Origin: Hymenobacter sp. 5317J-9
GTDB taxonomy: Bacteria; Bacteroidota; Bacteroidia; Cytophagales; Hymenobacteraceae
NCBI RefSeq assembly: GCF_022921075.1
Contig: NZ_CP095050.1
Location: forward strand, 124,001 to 188,000
DNA length: 64,000 nt
Direction of reading: 5' to 3'
The number at the start of each line of letters is the position of its first letter. Position 1 is the stretch's first letter. This document shows positions 1-9,070 of this stretch, piece by piece. The notes under the pieces are model-generated. The model ran no database searches and was not told where the DNA came from. It was given only the letters and a program-made list of their open reading frames with translations. A program made the position numbers and the translations under genes.

Positions 1-72
1 GGGGCCTGAACAAGCATTCAAAAAGTATTCGGCATGCCGAGTATATTGCGGCCGCAAACGTTCCCGCCTCCT

Positions 73-80
73 TACCTTTA
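73..80 (+). promoter_or_regulatory. TAnnTTTG-like -7 box before the Fe-S membrane protein
   Basis: TACCTTTA lies four bases before the ATG at 85. In Bacteroidota the -7 box ends only a few bases before the transcription start, so the mRNA would begin at or next to the start codon. No convincing -33 TTG is visible. Confidence 0.45.
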
Positions 81-84
81 CCGC

Positions 85-1467
85 ATGTTGCAATCTATTC
101 TCTTCCTATTGCTGCTGGTGGCCGCGTTCGGCCTGTTTGCCTGGCAGGTGCGAAAAATCTGGGCCAACATCCACGTCGGGCGCGAGCGCGACATGAGCGG
201 GCACCCCGCCGAGCGGTTCCGCAAAATGATGCTGGTGGCCTTCGGGCAGCAGAAAATGTTCAAACGCCTCACCCCCGCCCTGCTGCACCTAGTGGTGTAC
301 GTGGGCTTCCTGGTGATTAACATTGAGGTGATTGAAATCGTCATCGACGGCCTGTTCGGCAACATTTTCGGCTTCCACCGCTCCCTCAAGTTCCTCGGCC
401 CGGTCTACGACGTGCTGATGGCTACCAACGAAATCCTGGCCGCGCTGGTGATTATTGCCGTGGCCGCTTTCTGGTGGCGCCGCAACCGCAGCCAGCCGGT
501 GAAGCGCTTCACCGGCGTGGAGCTGCGCGCCTGGCCCAAACTCGACGCCAACGTCATTCTCTACATCGAAGTCATCCTGATGGTGGCCCTGTTCTTTATG
601 AACACCGCCGACCTCAAAATGCACCAGATGTTGGGCGAGGAAATGCCGGGCACCTTCCCCATCAGCAACCTGCTGGTGGGCTTGCTCCCCACCGATGCCA
701 GCACGCTGCACGTGCTGGAGCGCATTGGCTGGTGGGCGCACATTACGGGCATCTTCCTGTTTCTCAACTACCTGCCCAGCTCCAAGCACTTTCACATCAT
801 CATCTCGTTCCCGAACGTGTGGTACTCGCGGCTGGTGCCGCAGGGCCAGTTTTCGAACGTGGAAAGCATCACCCACGAGGTGAAGGCCATGATGGACCCC
901 AGCTACGTGGTGCCGCCCGCCCCCACCGCGCCCGATGGCTCGGCCCTGGTGCCCACGAGCTTCGGCGCCAAGGATGTGGAAGACCTGCCCTGGACCAACC
1001 TGATGAACGCCTACTCCTGCACGGAGTGCGGCCGCTGCACCTCGGTGTGCCCCGCCAACCTGACGGGCAAGCTGCTGTCGCCGCGCAAAATCATCATGGA
1101 CACGCGCGACCGGATGGAGGAGAAATACGAGTCGCCGCTCATTTTCCGCCCCAACCAGTACGGCCCCGAAGCCAAGCACGAGCCCGTGACCGACCTGATG
1201 GAGGCCACCCTGCTGCGCGGCAAAGTGACGCCCGAGGAGCTGTGGGCCTGCACCACCTGCAATGCCTGCGTGGAAAGCTGCCCCGTGAACATCAACCCGC
1301 TGGAAAGCATTATCGAGATGCGCCGCTTCCTGGTGCTGGAAGAGTCAGCCGCGCCAAACTCGCTCAACGTGATGTTCTCCAACATCGAAAACAACGGTGC
1401 GCCGTGGGCTTTCTCGCCGTCGGACCGGTTCAACTGGGCCGATGACTTGTTTGCGGCAGAGAAATAA
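85..1467 (+). CDS. Membrane-bound (Fe-S)-binding oxidoreductase subunit, HdrC/HdrE-like
   Basis: 460 residues. The N-terminal half has about five hydrophobic segments (near residues 2-20, 75-100, 115-135, 155-175 and 215-240). The C-terminal half holds two [4Fe-4S] ferredoxin motifs: CTECGRCTSVCP from residue 312 and CTTCNACVESCP from residue 389. This is the design of heterodisulfide-reductase-like or GlpC/LutB-like subunits that pass electrons between membrane carriers and a CCG-domain partner. That partner is the next gene. An ATG at 34 is in frame, but the start at 85 is preferred because it gives a clean membrane anchor and follows a -7-like box by four bases. The physiological donor and acceptor cannot be told from sequence. 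Confidence 0.85.
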   Translation: MLQSILFLLLLVAAFGLFAWQVRKIWANIHVGRERDMSGHPAERFRKMMLVAFGQQKMFKRLTPALLHLVVYVGFLVINIEVIEIVIDGLFGNIFGFHRSLKFLGPVYDVLMATNEILAALVIIAVAAFWWRRNRSQPVKRFTGVELRAWPKLDANVILYIEVILMVALFFMNTADLKMHQMLGEEMPGTFPISNLLVGLLPTDASTLHVLERIGWWAHITGIFLFLNYLPSSKHFHIIISFPNVWYSRLVPQGQFSNVESITHEVKAMMDPSYVVPPAPTAPDGSALVPTSFGAKDVEDLPWTNLMNAYSCTECGRCTSVCPANLTGKLLSPRKIIMDTRDRMEEKYESPLIFRPNQYGPEAKHEPVTDLMEATLLRGKVTPEELWACTTCNACVESCPVNINPLESIIEMRRFLVLEESAAPNSLNVMFSNIENNGAPWAFSPSDRFNWADDLFAAEK

Positions 1468-1573
1468 GAACGTCATGCAGAGCGCAGCGAAGCATCTTGC
1501 CCGCGCAACGCAATCCAACCGATTGAATTAGTTACAGCACGCGAGATGCTTCGCTGCGCTCTGCATGACGTTC
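1468..1573. repeat. 30-bp perfect inverted repeat, GAACGTCATGCAG family
   Basis: Arms 1468-1497 and 1544-1573 are exact reverse complements over 30 bases, with a 46-base loop; the stem may extend a few bases further through a G-T wobble. It starts on the base after the stop codon of the membrane Fe-S gene. The 13-base outer core GAACGTCATGCAG recurs in the hairpin at 23077-23129, so this is a dispersed element and not a one-off terminator. No T-run follows. Confidence 0.85.
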
Positions 1574-1598
1574 GCACGGACGTTCCAACTATCCCGTT

Positions 1599-2495
1599 AT
1601 GACTCCCGAAGCTCCTTCCAAAAAGCAAATCACCGTTCCCGTCATGGCCGATTTGGCGGCCCGCAACGAGTCGCCCGAAATCCTGTTTTGGGTGGGCTGC
1701 GCCGGCGCGTTCGATGACCGGTACAAGCGCGTGACCCGCGCCTTCGTGCGCATCCTCGACCACGTGGGCGTGAAATACGCCGTGCTGGGCCTGGAAGAAA
1801 GCTGCACCGGCGACCCCGCCAAGCGCGCCGGCAACGAGTTCCTGTTTCAGATGCAGGCCATGCAGAACATCACGACGATGAACGGATACGGCATCAAAAA
1901 AATCGTGACGGCCTGCCCCCACTGCTTCAACACCATTAAGAACGAATACCCGGCGCTGGGCGGCGACTACGAGGTCATTCACCACAGCACCTATCTGCAG
2001 CAGCTCATCAACGAGGGCAAGGTGGGTGTGACAGGCGGCGAAAGCTTCAAGGGCCGCCGCATCACCTTCCACGACAGCTGCTACCTGGGCCGCGCCAACA
2101 ATATTTACGAAGCCCCGCGCGAGGTGCTGGCCGCCCTCGACGCCGACCTGGTGGAGATGAAGCGCAGCCGCGCCAACGGCCTGTGCTGCGGCGCCGGCGG
2201 CGCCCAGATGTGGAAAGAGCCCGAGCCCGGCAAAAAAGACATCAACATCGAACGCACGGAGGAAGCCTTGGCCACCCTGAGCGGCGCCGCCGCGGCCCTG
2301 CAGAACCTGGGCGGCGTGGAAACCGAAACCGATGCCCCCAGCCAGCACAGCCTGCAGGGCAGCATCATCGCCGTGGGCTGCCCGTTCTGCATGACGATGA
2401 TGAGCGACGGCGTGAAGAATAAAGAGCAGGAAAACGCCGTGCAGGTGTTCGACCTAGCCGAGCTCGTGGCTTCCGCCGAAGGCATCAACGCCTAA
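1599..2495 (+). CDS. CCG-domain (Fe-S)-binding protein, HdrB/LutA-like
   Basis: 298 residues. It carries the cysteine-rich motifs of two CCG (DUF224) domains: VGCAG near residue 26, ACPHCFNT near 106, a DSCYLGR segment, LCCGAGG near 195 and GCPFCMTMM near 260. In heterodisulfide reductase B, LutA and GlpC relatives these cysteines bind a non-cubane Fe-S cluster or a zinc-like site. The protein has no membrane segment, so it is probably the cytoplasmic catalytic or electron-accepting partner of the membrane protein at 85-1467. The two are separated only by a large palindrome. The substrate is unknown. Confidence 0.85.
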   Translation: MTPEAPSKKQITVPVMADLAARNESPEILFWVGCAGAFDDRYKRVTRAFVRILDHVGVKYAVLGLEESCTGDPAKRAGNEFLFQMQAMQNITTMNGYGIKKIVTACPHCFNTIKNEYPALGGDYEVIHHSTYLQQLINEGKVGVTGGESFKGRRITFHDSCYLGRANNIYEAPREVLAALDADLVEMKRSRANGLCCGAGGAQMWKEPEPGKKDINIERTEEALATLSGAAAALQNLGGVETETDAPSQHSLQGSIIAVGCPFCMTMMSDGVKNKEQENAVQVFDLAELVASAEGINA

Positions 2496-2549
2496 CCTCA
2501 GCGGTGGCTTTAACTGGCTGAAGTGGCCGGACTATAGGCCGCAGGCTGC

Positions 2550-2605
2550 TAAATTTGGCCAACTTTGCGCCGCCGCTCCTTCACCGGGGCGGCGGCGCAA
2601 TTTTT
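2550..2605 (+). terminator. Strong GC hairpin plus T5, preceded by a TAAATTTG box
   Basis: A 12-bp stem (2565-2576 with 2589-2600) is followed by TTTTT, a textbook intrinsic terminator about 70 bases after the CCG-protein stop. A TAAATTTG box at 2550-2557 lies just upstream. The hairpin could therefore instead sit at the 5' end of the mRNA for the gene at 2709, an arrangement also seen before gltX and before the gene at 31509. Confidence 0.7.
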
Positions 2606-2618
2606 ATGCGGCATTTTT

Positions 2619-2669
2619 GTCGGGCCGAAGGGCTGGTGCCGCCTACCGCGGGCTGGCCTTCGGCCCGAC
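2619..2669. repeat. Palindrome in the leader of the gene at 2709
   Basis: GTCGGGCCGAAGG at 2619-2631 is repeated inverted at 2657-2669, a 13-bp perfect stem with a 25-base loop. It lies 40 bases before the next start codon. No T-run follows, so it is not a standard terminator. Confidence 0.7.
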
Positions 2670-2708
2670 TTGCCGATTCCTTCCCTCACCCCACGGCCCA
2701 ACCACCTC

Positions 2709-3194
2709 ATGTACGTTTCGTTCGACCAGCTTGCGCCCACGGCGCGGATATGGATTTACCAGGCCAGCCGGCCGCTGGCGGGGCCGGAAACGGTGGCCCT
2801 GTTGCCCAACCTGGCTCGTTTCTCGGAAGAATGGACCAGCCACGGCCGCAGCCTGCTGGCTTCGGCCGAAGTGCTGCACCAGCATTTTCTGGTCATCGGG
2901 CTCGACGAAGAAGTGGCCGGCGCCAGCGGGTGCTCCATCGATGCGTCGGTGCGCTTCGTGGCGCAGCTTGAGCAGCAGCTGGGCGTGCAGCTGCTGGACA
3001 AATCCCGGCTGGCATTTATGCAGGATGGCGAAATTTATTTAGTAAAGCACAACGAGATAAAGGCTGCGGTGGCGGGCGGCACGATAGGACCCGACACGTT
3101 TTATTTCGACAACACGGTGGCCACAAAGGGCGAGTTGGACGCTAGCTGGCCCCGTCCGGCGGGCCAAACCTGGCTGGCGCGCTACTTCGCTTAG
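2709..3194 (+). CDS. Conserved Bacteroidota protein, often labelled ABC transporter ATPase
   Basis: 161 residues from the ATG at 2709; an in-frame extension to 2565 would read through the terminator hairpin and is rejected. The sequence (MYVSFDQLAPTARIWIYQ..., ASGCSIDASVRFV near residue 75) matches from memory a Bacteroidota-restricted family commonly called ABC transporter ATPase. No Walker A, signature or Walker B motif is present, so that name is not supported. Soluble, no signal peptide. Function unknown. Confidence 0.75.
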   Translation: MYVSFDQLAPTARIWIYQASRPLAGPETVALLPNLARFSEEWTSHGRSLLASAEVLHQHFLVIGLDEEVAGASGCSIDASVRFVAQLEQQLGVQLLDKSRLAFMQDGEIYLVKHNEIKAAVAGGTIGPDTFYFDNTVATKGELDASWPRPAGQTWLARYFA

Positions 3195-3318
3195 GAAGAA
3201 AAAAATCAGCGTCTTGCGCGAATCCTACCTAAACGTAGTATTATTGCTAACCCAAAAATGCCTAGTCGGGAAAATTTTCCGGCTCCTTCTCCCTCACCAC
3301 CCCTCCACCACACCACCT

Positions 3319-5241
3319 ATGAGGAAACTAGTATTAATCTGCGCTGCGGCTGGTTCTACGGCATTGCTTAACAGCTGTGCCAGCAGCGGCGCCATGAGTA
3401 AGGGCGACAAGCAGTTTGCCCGCGGACAGTACGAGCTGGCGATTCCGCTGTACCAGGCCGATGTGGCCAAAGGCAAAAATGCGGCCATCTCGAATTTCCG
3501 CATCGGCGAAGCCTACCGCCTGTCGAACCGGGTGGAGTTGGCCGAGCCCTTCTACAAAGCAGCCCTCGACGGTGGGGTGAAAAACGCCGACGCCGGCTTC
3601 CGCTATGCCGAAGCCCTGCGCGCCAACGGCAAATACGATGAGGCCGCGGCCCAGTTCAGCAGCTACGCCAGCAGCGGCGGCAACCGCACGCTGGCCGCCC
3701 GCGCCGAAACCGAAGCCAAGAACGTGACCGCCAGCAAAGCCGTGGCCGGTGTAAAAAACAAGTACGATGTGATGCCGGTGGACGCGCTGAACTCGGCAGG
3801 TTCCGACTTTGGCGGCACGATGATGGGCCCGGGTGGTGACTTCGTGTTCACCTCGGGCCGCGACGGCAAGAAGTACCTCGGCAACGGCGAGAACTTCCAG
3901 GACCTCTACGCCATCAAGTTTGACAACGCTGCAGCCATGAGCGGCGGTACCGTGCGCAAGCTGGAAGGCCCCTTCAACTCCGAGAACAAGCACGAGGCCA
4001 GCGCCACCTTCACGCCCGACGGCAAGACGATGGTGTTTGCCCGCTCGAACGACGGCAGCAAAAAAGGCTACCTGAGCGTCGACCTCTGGATTTCCTACAA
4101 CAAAGCCGGCACCTGGAGCGAGCCCGTGCTCGCCAACATCAACGACCGCACGGCCGACGACTTCTCGCCGGCGTTCGCGCCCGACGGCACCACGCTGTAC
4201 TTTGCTTCGAGCCGCAAGGGCGGCCAGGGCGGCAACGACCTCTACAAAGCCACCCTCGGCCCGAACGGCCGCTTCTCGCCGGCCGAAAACCTGGGCGAAA
4301 GCATCAACACCGCCGGCAACGACAACTTCCCCGGCGTGGCCCCCGACGGCACGCTGTACTTCGCGTCGGACGGACGCCCCGGCCTGGGCAAGCTCGACTT
4401 GTTCATGGTGAAAGGCGGCCAGGCCGTGAACCTCGGCGCCGACGTGAACAGCACCGGCGACGACTTCGCCCCGGTGCCGATGGCCAATGACATGGGCCTG
4501 TTCAGCTCGAACCGCGCCGGTGGCAAGGGTTCGGACGATGAGTACATGTTCAAGAAGAAGCCGCTCAAGCTGGTGACCTTCTACGCCGACGGCACCGTGC
4601 TGGAGCGCGACGACAAAGCCAACACCACCCTGCCCGTGGCCGGCGCTACCGTGACCGTGACCGGCCCCAACGGCCAGCCCCAGACCCTGACCAGCGACGC
4701 CGCCGGCAAATTCAGCCTGAAGCTGGACTCGGTGAGCAACTACACCTTCCGCGCCGAGCGCGCCGGTGACTTCACCGCCCGCACTTCGCTGAGCACCGTG
4801 GGCCGCAAGCCCAGCCAGGATGCCCTGCCCAACCTCACAAACGACGTTCAGCTGCCCGTCACCCTGACGCTGAACAAAATCATTCTGGCCAAAGCCATCG
4901 AGGTTAAGGACATTTTCTACGATTACAACAAGTACAACATCCGTCCGGATGCCGCCATCCGCCTCGACACCCTGGTGCAGACGCTGGTGGACAACCCCAA
5001 AATCAGCATCGAGCTGAGCTCGCACACCGACTCGCGCGGCAAAGACGCTTACAACATGAAGCTGTCGCAGCAGCGTGCTGATGCGGCTGTGGCCTACATC
5101 GTGAGCAAGGGTATTGCCAAGTCGCGCATTACGGCCAAAGGCTACGGCGAAACCCGCCCGGTAGTGCCGAATGCCAAGACCGAAGCCGAGTACCAGCGCA
5201 ATCGCCGCACCGAATTCAAGGTGACGCGAATAGCGAAGTAA
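3319..5241 (+). CDS. PorE-like OmpA-family lipoprotein (TPR, PD40 propeller, CRD, OmpA)
   Basis: 640 residues. The N-terminus is a lipoprotein-like signal ending near LNSC (weak lipobox). Then come a TPR-like helical region (about 25-120), PD40/WD40-like propeller repeats with TFTPDGKTMVFA-type strands (about 140-420), a carboxypeptidase-regulatory-like fold (about 440-515) and an OmpA C-terminal domain (about 535-640, with SSHTDSRGKDAYNMKLSQQRA). This domain order is that of PorE, which ties the type IX secretion apparatus to peptidoglycan. Bacteroidota have several paralogues of this design, so PorE is likely but not certain. An upstream in-frame start at 3214 is disfavoured because it removes the signal peptide from the N-terminus. 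Confidence 0.85.
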   Translation: MRKLVLICAAAGSTALLNSCASSGAMSKGDKQFARGQYELAIPLYQADVAKGKNAAISNFRIGEAYRLSNRVELAEPFYKAALDGGVKNADAGFRYAEALRANGKYDEAAAQFSSYASSGGNRTLAARAETEAKNVTASKAVAGVKNKYDVMPVDALNSAGSDFGGTMMGPGGDFVFTSGRDGKKYLGNGENFQDLYAIKFDNAAAMSGGTVRKLEGPFNSENKHEASATFTPDGKTMVFARSNDGSKKGYLSVDLWISYNKAGTWSEPVLANINDRTADDFSPAFAPDGTTLYFASSRKGGQGGNDLYKATLGPNGRFSPAENLGESINTAGNDNFPGVAPDGTLYFASDGRPGLGKLDLFMVKGGQAVNLGADVNSTGDDFAPVPMANDMGLFSSNRAGGKGSDDEYMFKKKPLKLVTFYADGTVLERDDKANTTLPVAGATVTVTGPNGQPQTLTSDAAGKFSLKLDSVSNYTFRAERAGDFTARTSLSTVGRKPSQDALPNLTNDVQLPVTLTLNKIILAKAIEVKDIFYDYNKYNIRPDAAIRLDTLVQTLVDNPKISIELSSHTDSRGKDAYNMKLSQQRADAAVAYIVSKGIAKSRITAKGYGETRPVVPNAKTEAEYQRNRRTEFKVTRIAK

Positions 5242-5246
5242 GCTCC

Positions 5247-5330
5247 GCTTTTTCCTACTGAAAACCCACAAAAAAGCCCCCGCAGCCTTGGTTGCGGGGG
5301 CTTTTTTGTGGGTTTTCAGTAGGAAAAAGC
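5247..5330. terminator. Giant bidirectional terminator, 41-bp stem
   Basis: Arms 5247-5287 and 5290-5330 pair over 41 positions with a single G-T wobble (5285/5292) and a 2-base loop. The inner GCCCCCGCAGCC hairpin flanked by A6 and T6 is a normal two-way terminator. The 20 or so extra paired bases outside it are unusual. It begins six bases after the stop of the OmpA gene. Confidence 0.9.
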
Positions 5331-5380
5331 GAGTATTAAGAGATGAGACAAGCTAACAATTCTCATTTCTCAATACTCGC
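5329..5380. repeat. Second palindrome abutting the giant terminator
   Basis: GCGAGTATTAAGAGATGAG (5329-5347) pairs with 5362-5380 over 19 positions with one wobble and one mismatch. It shares its first two bases with the end of the preceding 41-bp stem, giving two hairpins head to tail upstream of the gene at 5468. Confidence 0.75.
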
Positions 5381-5467
5381 TTCTCCTTACTGAATCAACA
5401 TGGCACACCTTTTGAAAATAGCGAAAGTACCCGCCGATTTCACAGCGGACTCTTTTCTGCAAACGCC

Positions 5468-6364
5468 ATGAAAAAGCTCCTACTCCTCGCCATTGCCAGC
5501 TTCTTTTCGGCGGTGGCTCCTGCCCTGGCCTATCCGCCCGCGCCGGCCAACGTCAACTTTGCCTCGGAGCGCGGCGTGCCGTTCGACCTGGTGCTGGACG
5601 GCCGCCTGGTGACGCGCGGCGGCGCCCGGCAGGTGCACGTCGACCGCCTGGCCCCCGGCCAGCACTGGGCCGACTTCACGCTGCCCGCCGGCTACGGCCG
5701 CGTGGTGCGCTTCCGCAGCCGCGTGTGGCTGCAGCCCGGCCTCGAAACCTCGTTTGTGCTGATAGCCCGGCCCGGCCGCCCCCTCGACCTGCGGCAGGTG
5801 GGCGCGGTGGCGCTGTACGGCCCCGGCTACGGCGGCCACGGCTACCGCAACGACGGCTACTACGGCCCCGGCTACAGCGGCGCCAATGGGGCCTACAACA
5901 GCCCCACGCCCTACGACCCCAACGGCTACGGCAATGGCAATAACTACCCCAGCGGCGGCAGCAGCTATCCGAACGGCTACGACCCCAATGGCGGCTACAA
6001 CAATGGCCCGAACGGCCCGAGCAACGGCGGCGGAGGCTACTACCCCGGCAGCGCCAGCAGCAGCTACCGTGTGCTGCCCTCGCAGGACGTCGACGCCATC
6101 ATGCAGTCGGTGAAGCAGCGGCCGTTTGAGGCCAGCAAGCTGAGCACGGCCAAGGAAGCGCTGGCCCAAAGCAGCATTCAGGCCGACGATTTGAAGCGCC
6201 TGCTGCGCAGCTTCGAGTTTGAAGCCTCGCGGGTGGAGTTTGCCAAGTACGCTTATTCGCACGTGGCTGACCAGCAAAACTTCTACCGTGTATATGACGC
6301 CTTCGACTTCGATGCCAGCGTGCAGGAAGTGCAGCAGGCCATTGGCACGGTGCCGCAGCGCTAG
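5468..6364 (+). CDS. Secreted DUF4476 protein with a Gly/Tyr/Asn-rich linker
   Basis: 298 residues. A signal peptide (MKKLLLLAIASFF... to about residue 21) is followed by a beta-rich region (about 25-115), then a low-complexity stretch rich in Gly, Tyr, Asn and Pro (about 118-200). The C-terminal helical domain (about 207-295, VDAIMQSVKQRPFEASKL...) has the repeated F-D/E-A-S-pattern of DUF4476. The family is common and uncharacterised in Bacteroidota. The linker looks like a flexible cell-surface spacer. Function unknown. Confidence 0.8.
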   Translation: MKKLLLLAIASFFSAVAPALAYPPAPANVNFASERGVPFDLVLDGRLVTRGGARQVHVDRLAPGQHWADFTLPAGYGRVVRFRSRVWLQPGLETSFVLIARPGRPLDLRQVGAVALYGPGYGGHGYRNDGYYGPGYSGANGAYNSPTPYDPNGYGNGNNYPSGGSSYPNGYDPNGGYNNGPNGPSNGGGGYYPGSASSSYRVLPSQDVDAIMQSVKQRPFEASKLSTAKEALAQSSIQADDLKRLLRSFEFEASRVEFAKYAYSHVADQQNFYRVYDAFDFDASVQEVQQAIGTVPQR

Positions 6365-6390
6365 GTGCCTCTTCCGAATCAGCAGTAAAA

Positions 6391-6425
6391 AAAAAGGCCG
6401 CTGTGGTAACCACAGCGGCCTTTTT
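6391..6425. terminator. Bidirectional terminator between convergent genes
   Basis: AAAAAGGCCGCTGTGG, loop TAA, then the exact complement ending in TTTTT. It serves the plus-strand DUF4476 gene and the minus-strand gene ending at 6444. Confidence 0.9.
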
Positions 6426-6443
6426 GCGTGAGTTGCGGGCGGT

Positions 6444-6914
6444 TTAGCGCAGGCGGTCCATGCTGCGCACGAGCTGCTCGTCGCGGCGGATGAAGCGGTT
6501 GGCCAGCAGGTTGAGCAGCAGCGCCAGCGTGGGCAGGTAGAACCCGGCCAGGAACTGCCCTTCGAGCTTGAGGTTGAGGAGCTGCTCGCCTTTGTTGGAG
6601 AAATAGAACATGGCACCCAGCGTGGCCACGATGAGCAGCAGGTTGAGCGAACCCAGCAGCAGCTGCTTGGCGCGGCTCTTAAACTGAAAAATCTCGTAGC
6701 CGGCCAGGGCGGCCGAAGCGGCGGCCAGCGCGCCAATCAGCCACACGGGGCCGGTGGCGGGCAGCTGCAGGCCCTGGGCCTGGAAGCCAAAGGCCGTGAG
6801 CGTGAGCTCCTGATGGGTGAGGCCGTCGACTTTGTGCCACAGCGGCAACGCCAACACGCTGAGCATGGCCAGGGCCAGCAACAGTAAAAACACGCTTTGG
6901 ATTCTTTGTATCAT
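6444..6914 (-). CDS. DUF4293 family membrane protein
   Basis: 156 residues. Four hydrophobic segments are visible (about 6-25, 50-70, 82-100, 112-135) and the start MIQRIQSVFLLLLALAM is typical of DUF4293, a small four-helix membrane family of Bacteroidota with no known role. The ATG at 6914 is chosen over the longer frame to 7010 because the extra residues are polar and run into the divergent thiolase gene. A TAAATTTG box at 6966-6959 on the minus strand fits as its promoter. Confidence 0.8.
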   Translation of the reverse strand: MIQRIQSVFLLLLALAMLSVLALPLWHKVDGLTHQELTLTAFGFQAQGLQLPATGPVWLIGALAAASAALAGYEIFQFKSRAKQLLLGSLNLLLIVATLGAMFYFSNKGEQLLNLKLEGQFLAGFYLPTLALLLNLLANRFIRRDEQLVRSMDRLR

Positions 6915-7003
6915 CTTTGTTGTAGTAAAGAAAAAGGTCCGGGCGAGTGCCGGGGCCGCAAATTTAGTCCCATCCGGCGCTTGCGCCGCTATTGTTACCT
7001 GTA

Positions 7004-8209
7004 ATGCCAACTGCTTATGTCGTGGACGCGGTGCGTACCCCGATTGGAAAATTTGCCGGCGCTCTGAGCAGCGTCCGCCCCGATGATTTGGCCGCCCACG
7101 TGCTCCGGGAGCTCATGCGCCGCAATCCTTCCGTTGATAAGAATGCCGTGGAGGACGTCATCATCGGCGCCGCCAACCAGGCCGGCGAAGACAACCGCAA
7201 CGTGGCCCGCATGGCCGCGCTGCTGGCCGGCCTGCCCATCACGGTGCCCGGCAACACCGTGAACCGCCTCTGCGCCTCGGGCCTGCAAAGCATCATGGAC
7301 GCGGCCCGCGCCATCAAGTGCGGCGAGGGCGACGTGTACCTGGCGGGCGGGGCCGAGAGCATGACCCGCGCCCCGTTTGTGATGGCCAAGTCGGAATCGG
7401 CCTTCGGGCGCGAGCTCACGGCCCACGACACCACCCTGGGCTGGCGCTTCATCAACCCCAAGCTGAGCAAGCTGCACTACCCCTTCGCCATGGGCCAGAC
7501 GGCCGAGAACGTGGCCCAGCAGTTCGGCATCACCCGCGAAGAGCAGGACGCCTTTGCCTTCGAGAGCCAGCGCAAGTATGCGCGGGCCCTGGAAAAAGGC
7601 CGCTTCCGCAAGGAGATTGTGCCGGTGTTTATTCCGCAGCCCAAGGGCGACACGGCGCTATTTGACGTGGACGAGCAGCCGCGCTTTTCCTCGCTGGAAA
7701 AGCTGGCCACCCTCAAGCCCGCCTTCCAGCCCGAGGGCGGCACCGTGACGGCCGGCAACTCGGCCGGCATCAACGACGGCGCGGCGGCGGTGCTGCTGGT
7801 GAGCGAAGACGCCCTGCAGCGCTACAGCCTCAAGCCCCTGGCGCGGGTGGTGGCCTCGGCCGTGGCGGGCGTCGACCCGGCGGTGATGGGCCTGGGCCCC
7901 ATTCCGGCCACCCAGAAGGTGCTGGAGCGCGCCGGCCTCACGCTGGCCGACATCGACCTGATTGAGCTCAACGAGGCCTTCGCGGCCCAGAGCATTGCCT
8001 GCATCCGCGAACTGGGCCTGGACCCCGCCAAGGTGAACGTGAACGGCGGCAGCATTGCCATGGGCCACCCGCTGGGCAGCTCCGGCGCCCGCATCACGGC
8101 CACGCTGCTGCACGAGATGCACCGCCGCGGCGAAGGCATGCGCTACGGCCTGGCCACCATGTGCGTGGGCGTGGGCCAGGGGGCGGCCGTGATTTACGAG
8201 AAGATGTAA
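7004..8209 (+). CDS. Acetyl-CoA C-acyltransferase (thiolase), PcaF/PaaJ-like
   Basis: 401 residues, full thiolase length. Nucleophile Cys90 lies in VNRLCASG, the catalytic histidine in [14 protein letters not shown] and the second catalytic cysteine in [10 protein letters not shown]. The N-terminal pattern [19 protein letters not shown] and [13 protein letters not shown] resembles 3-oxoadipyl-CoA thiolases (PcaF, PaaJ) more than acetoacetyl-CoA thiolases. No other aromatic-degradation gene is nearby, so it may act in fatty-acid or general acyl-CoA turnover. The start at 7004 is preferred to 6992 because it begins at the conserved strand. Confidence 0.9.
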   Translation: MPTAYVVDAVRTPIGKFAGALSSVRPDDLAAHVLRELMRRNPSVDKNAVEDVIIGAANQAGEDNRNVARMAALLAGLPITVPGNTVNRLCASGLQSIMDAARAIKCGEGDVYLAGGAESMTRAPFVMAKSESAFGRELTAHDTTLGWRFINPKLSKLHYPFAMGQTAENVAQQFGITREEQDAFAFESQRKYARALEKGRFRKEIVPVFIPQPKGDTALFDVDEQPRFSSLEKLATLKPAFQPEGGTVTAGNSAGINDGAAAVLLVSEDALQRYSLKPLARVVASAVAGVDPAVMGLGPIPATQKVLERAGLTLADIDLIELNEAFAAQSIACIRELGLDPAKVNVNGGSIAMGHPLGSSGARITATLLHEMHRRGEGMRYGLATMCVGVGQGAAVIYEKM

Positions 8210-8228
8210 ACCAGCTGTTGAGCTTGAC

Positions 8229-8288
8229 GCAGAATGGGGAATGAGAAGGATTGTCTGACCGGACAATCCTTCTCATTCCCCATTCTGC
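8229..8288. repeat. 27-bp perfect palindrome before truA
   Basis: Arms 8229-8255 and 8262-8288 are exact complements with a 6-base loop. It starts 20 bases after the thiolase stop and ends 23 bases before the truA ATG. No U-run follows. Confidence 0.85.
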
Positions 8289-8311
8289 ATTCCTCTTTGT
8301 TACTTAACTCC

Positions 8312-9070
8312 ATGCGCTACTTCCTGCACCTTGCTTACGACGGCACCCACTACCGCGGCTGGCAGATTCAGCCCGGCCAGCCCACCGTGCAGGCCGAGCT
8401 CGACCGCTGCCTGACCCAGATACTGCGCCGCCCCACCTACTGCCTGGGCAGTGGCCGCACCGATACCGGCGTGCACGCCAGCCACCAGGTAGCCCATTTC
8501 GACGCCGAGCTGCCGGACACCATGCCGCTTGACGTGCTGCTGTACCGCCTGCGCCGCGCCCTGCCACCCGACATCGGCGCGCTGCGCCTGCACCCCGTGC
8601 CCGCCGACGCGCACGCCCGTTTCTCGGCTGAGGAGCGCAACTACGAGTACTTCGTGGTGACGCGCCCCGACCCGTTCCGGCGCGACCAGGCGCTGTACGT
8701 GGACCGGCCGCTGAATATTGAAGCCATGAACGAGGCCGCCGGCTACCTGGTGGGCCAGTTCGATTTTACGTCCTTCTCGAAAGTGAAGGGCGGCGAAAAC
8801 CACTACGTGTGCTACTGCACCGCCGCGGCCTGGCATCCCGCGCCGGGGGGCTGGGTGTTCCGCATTCGGGCCAACCGCTTTGTGCGGGGCATGGTGCGGC
8901 TAGTGGTGGGCACCCTGCTCGACGTGGGCCGGGGCAAGATGACGCCGCGCGAGTTCCAGCAGCTGCTCTGGGCGCAGCGGCGCGTCGACGCCAGTGGGGC
9001 GGCGCCGGCGCGGGGCCTGTTCCTGAGCCGGGTGGAGTACGAGGACGGAATTGTGCCGGAGGCTGAATAG
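8312..9070 (+). CDS. truA: tRNA pseudouridine(38-40) synthase TruA
   Basis: 252 residues. The catalytic aspartate is Asp51 in GSGRTDTGVHA. Further family landmarks are YDGTHYRGWQIQPG at residues 9-22, FDFTSFSKVKG, and RANRFVRGMVRLVVGTLL near the C-terminus. TruA converts uridines 38-40 of tRNA anticodon arms to pseudouridine. The in-frame extension to 8234 reads through the palindrome and is rejected. Confidence 0.95.
   Translation: MRYFLHLAYDGTHYRGWQIQPGQPTVQAELDRCLTQILRRPTYCLGSGRTDTGVHASHQVAHFDAELPDTMPLDVLLYRLRRALPPDIGALRLHPVPADAHARFSAEERNYEYFVVTRPDPFRRDQALYVDRPLNIEAMNEAAGYLVGQFDFTSFSKVKGGENHYVCYCTAAAWHPAPGGWVFRIRANRFVRGMVRLVVGTLLDVGRGKMTPREFQQLLWAQRRVDASGAAPARGLFLSRVEYEDGIVPEAE

Noticed and set aside
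289-1179. 296-residue minus-strand ORF opposite the Fe-S membrane gene
   Set aside because: Shadow of a gene with clear ferredoxin motifs.
3334-5271. 645-residue minus-strand ORF opposite the OmpA lipoprotein
   Set aside because: It is an open shadow frame caused by high GC. It is full of Val, Gly and His with no domain, and the plus strand has a clear multi-domain protein.
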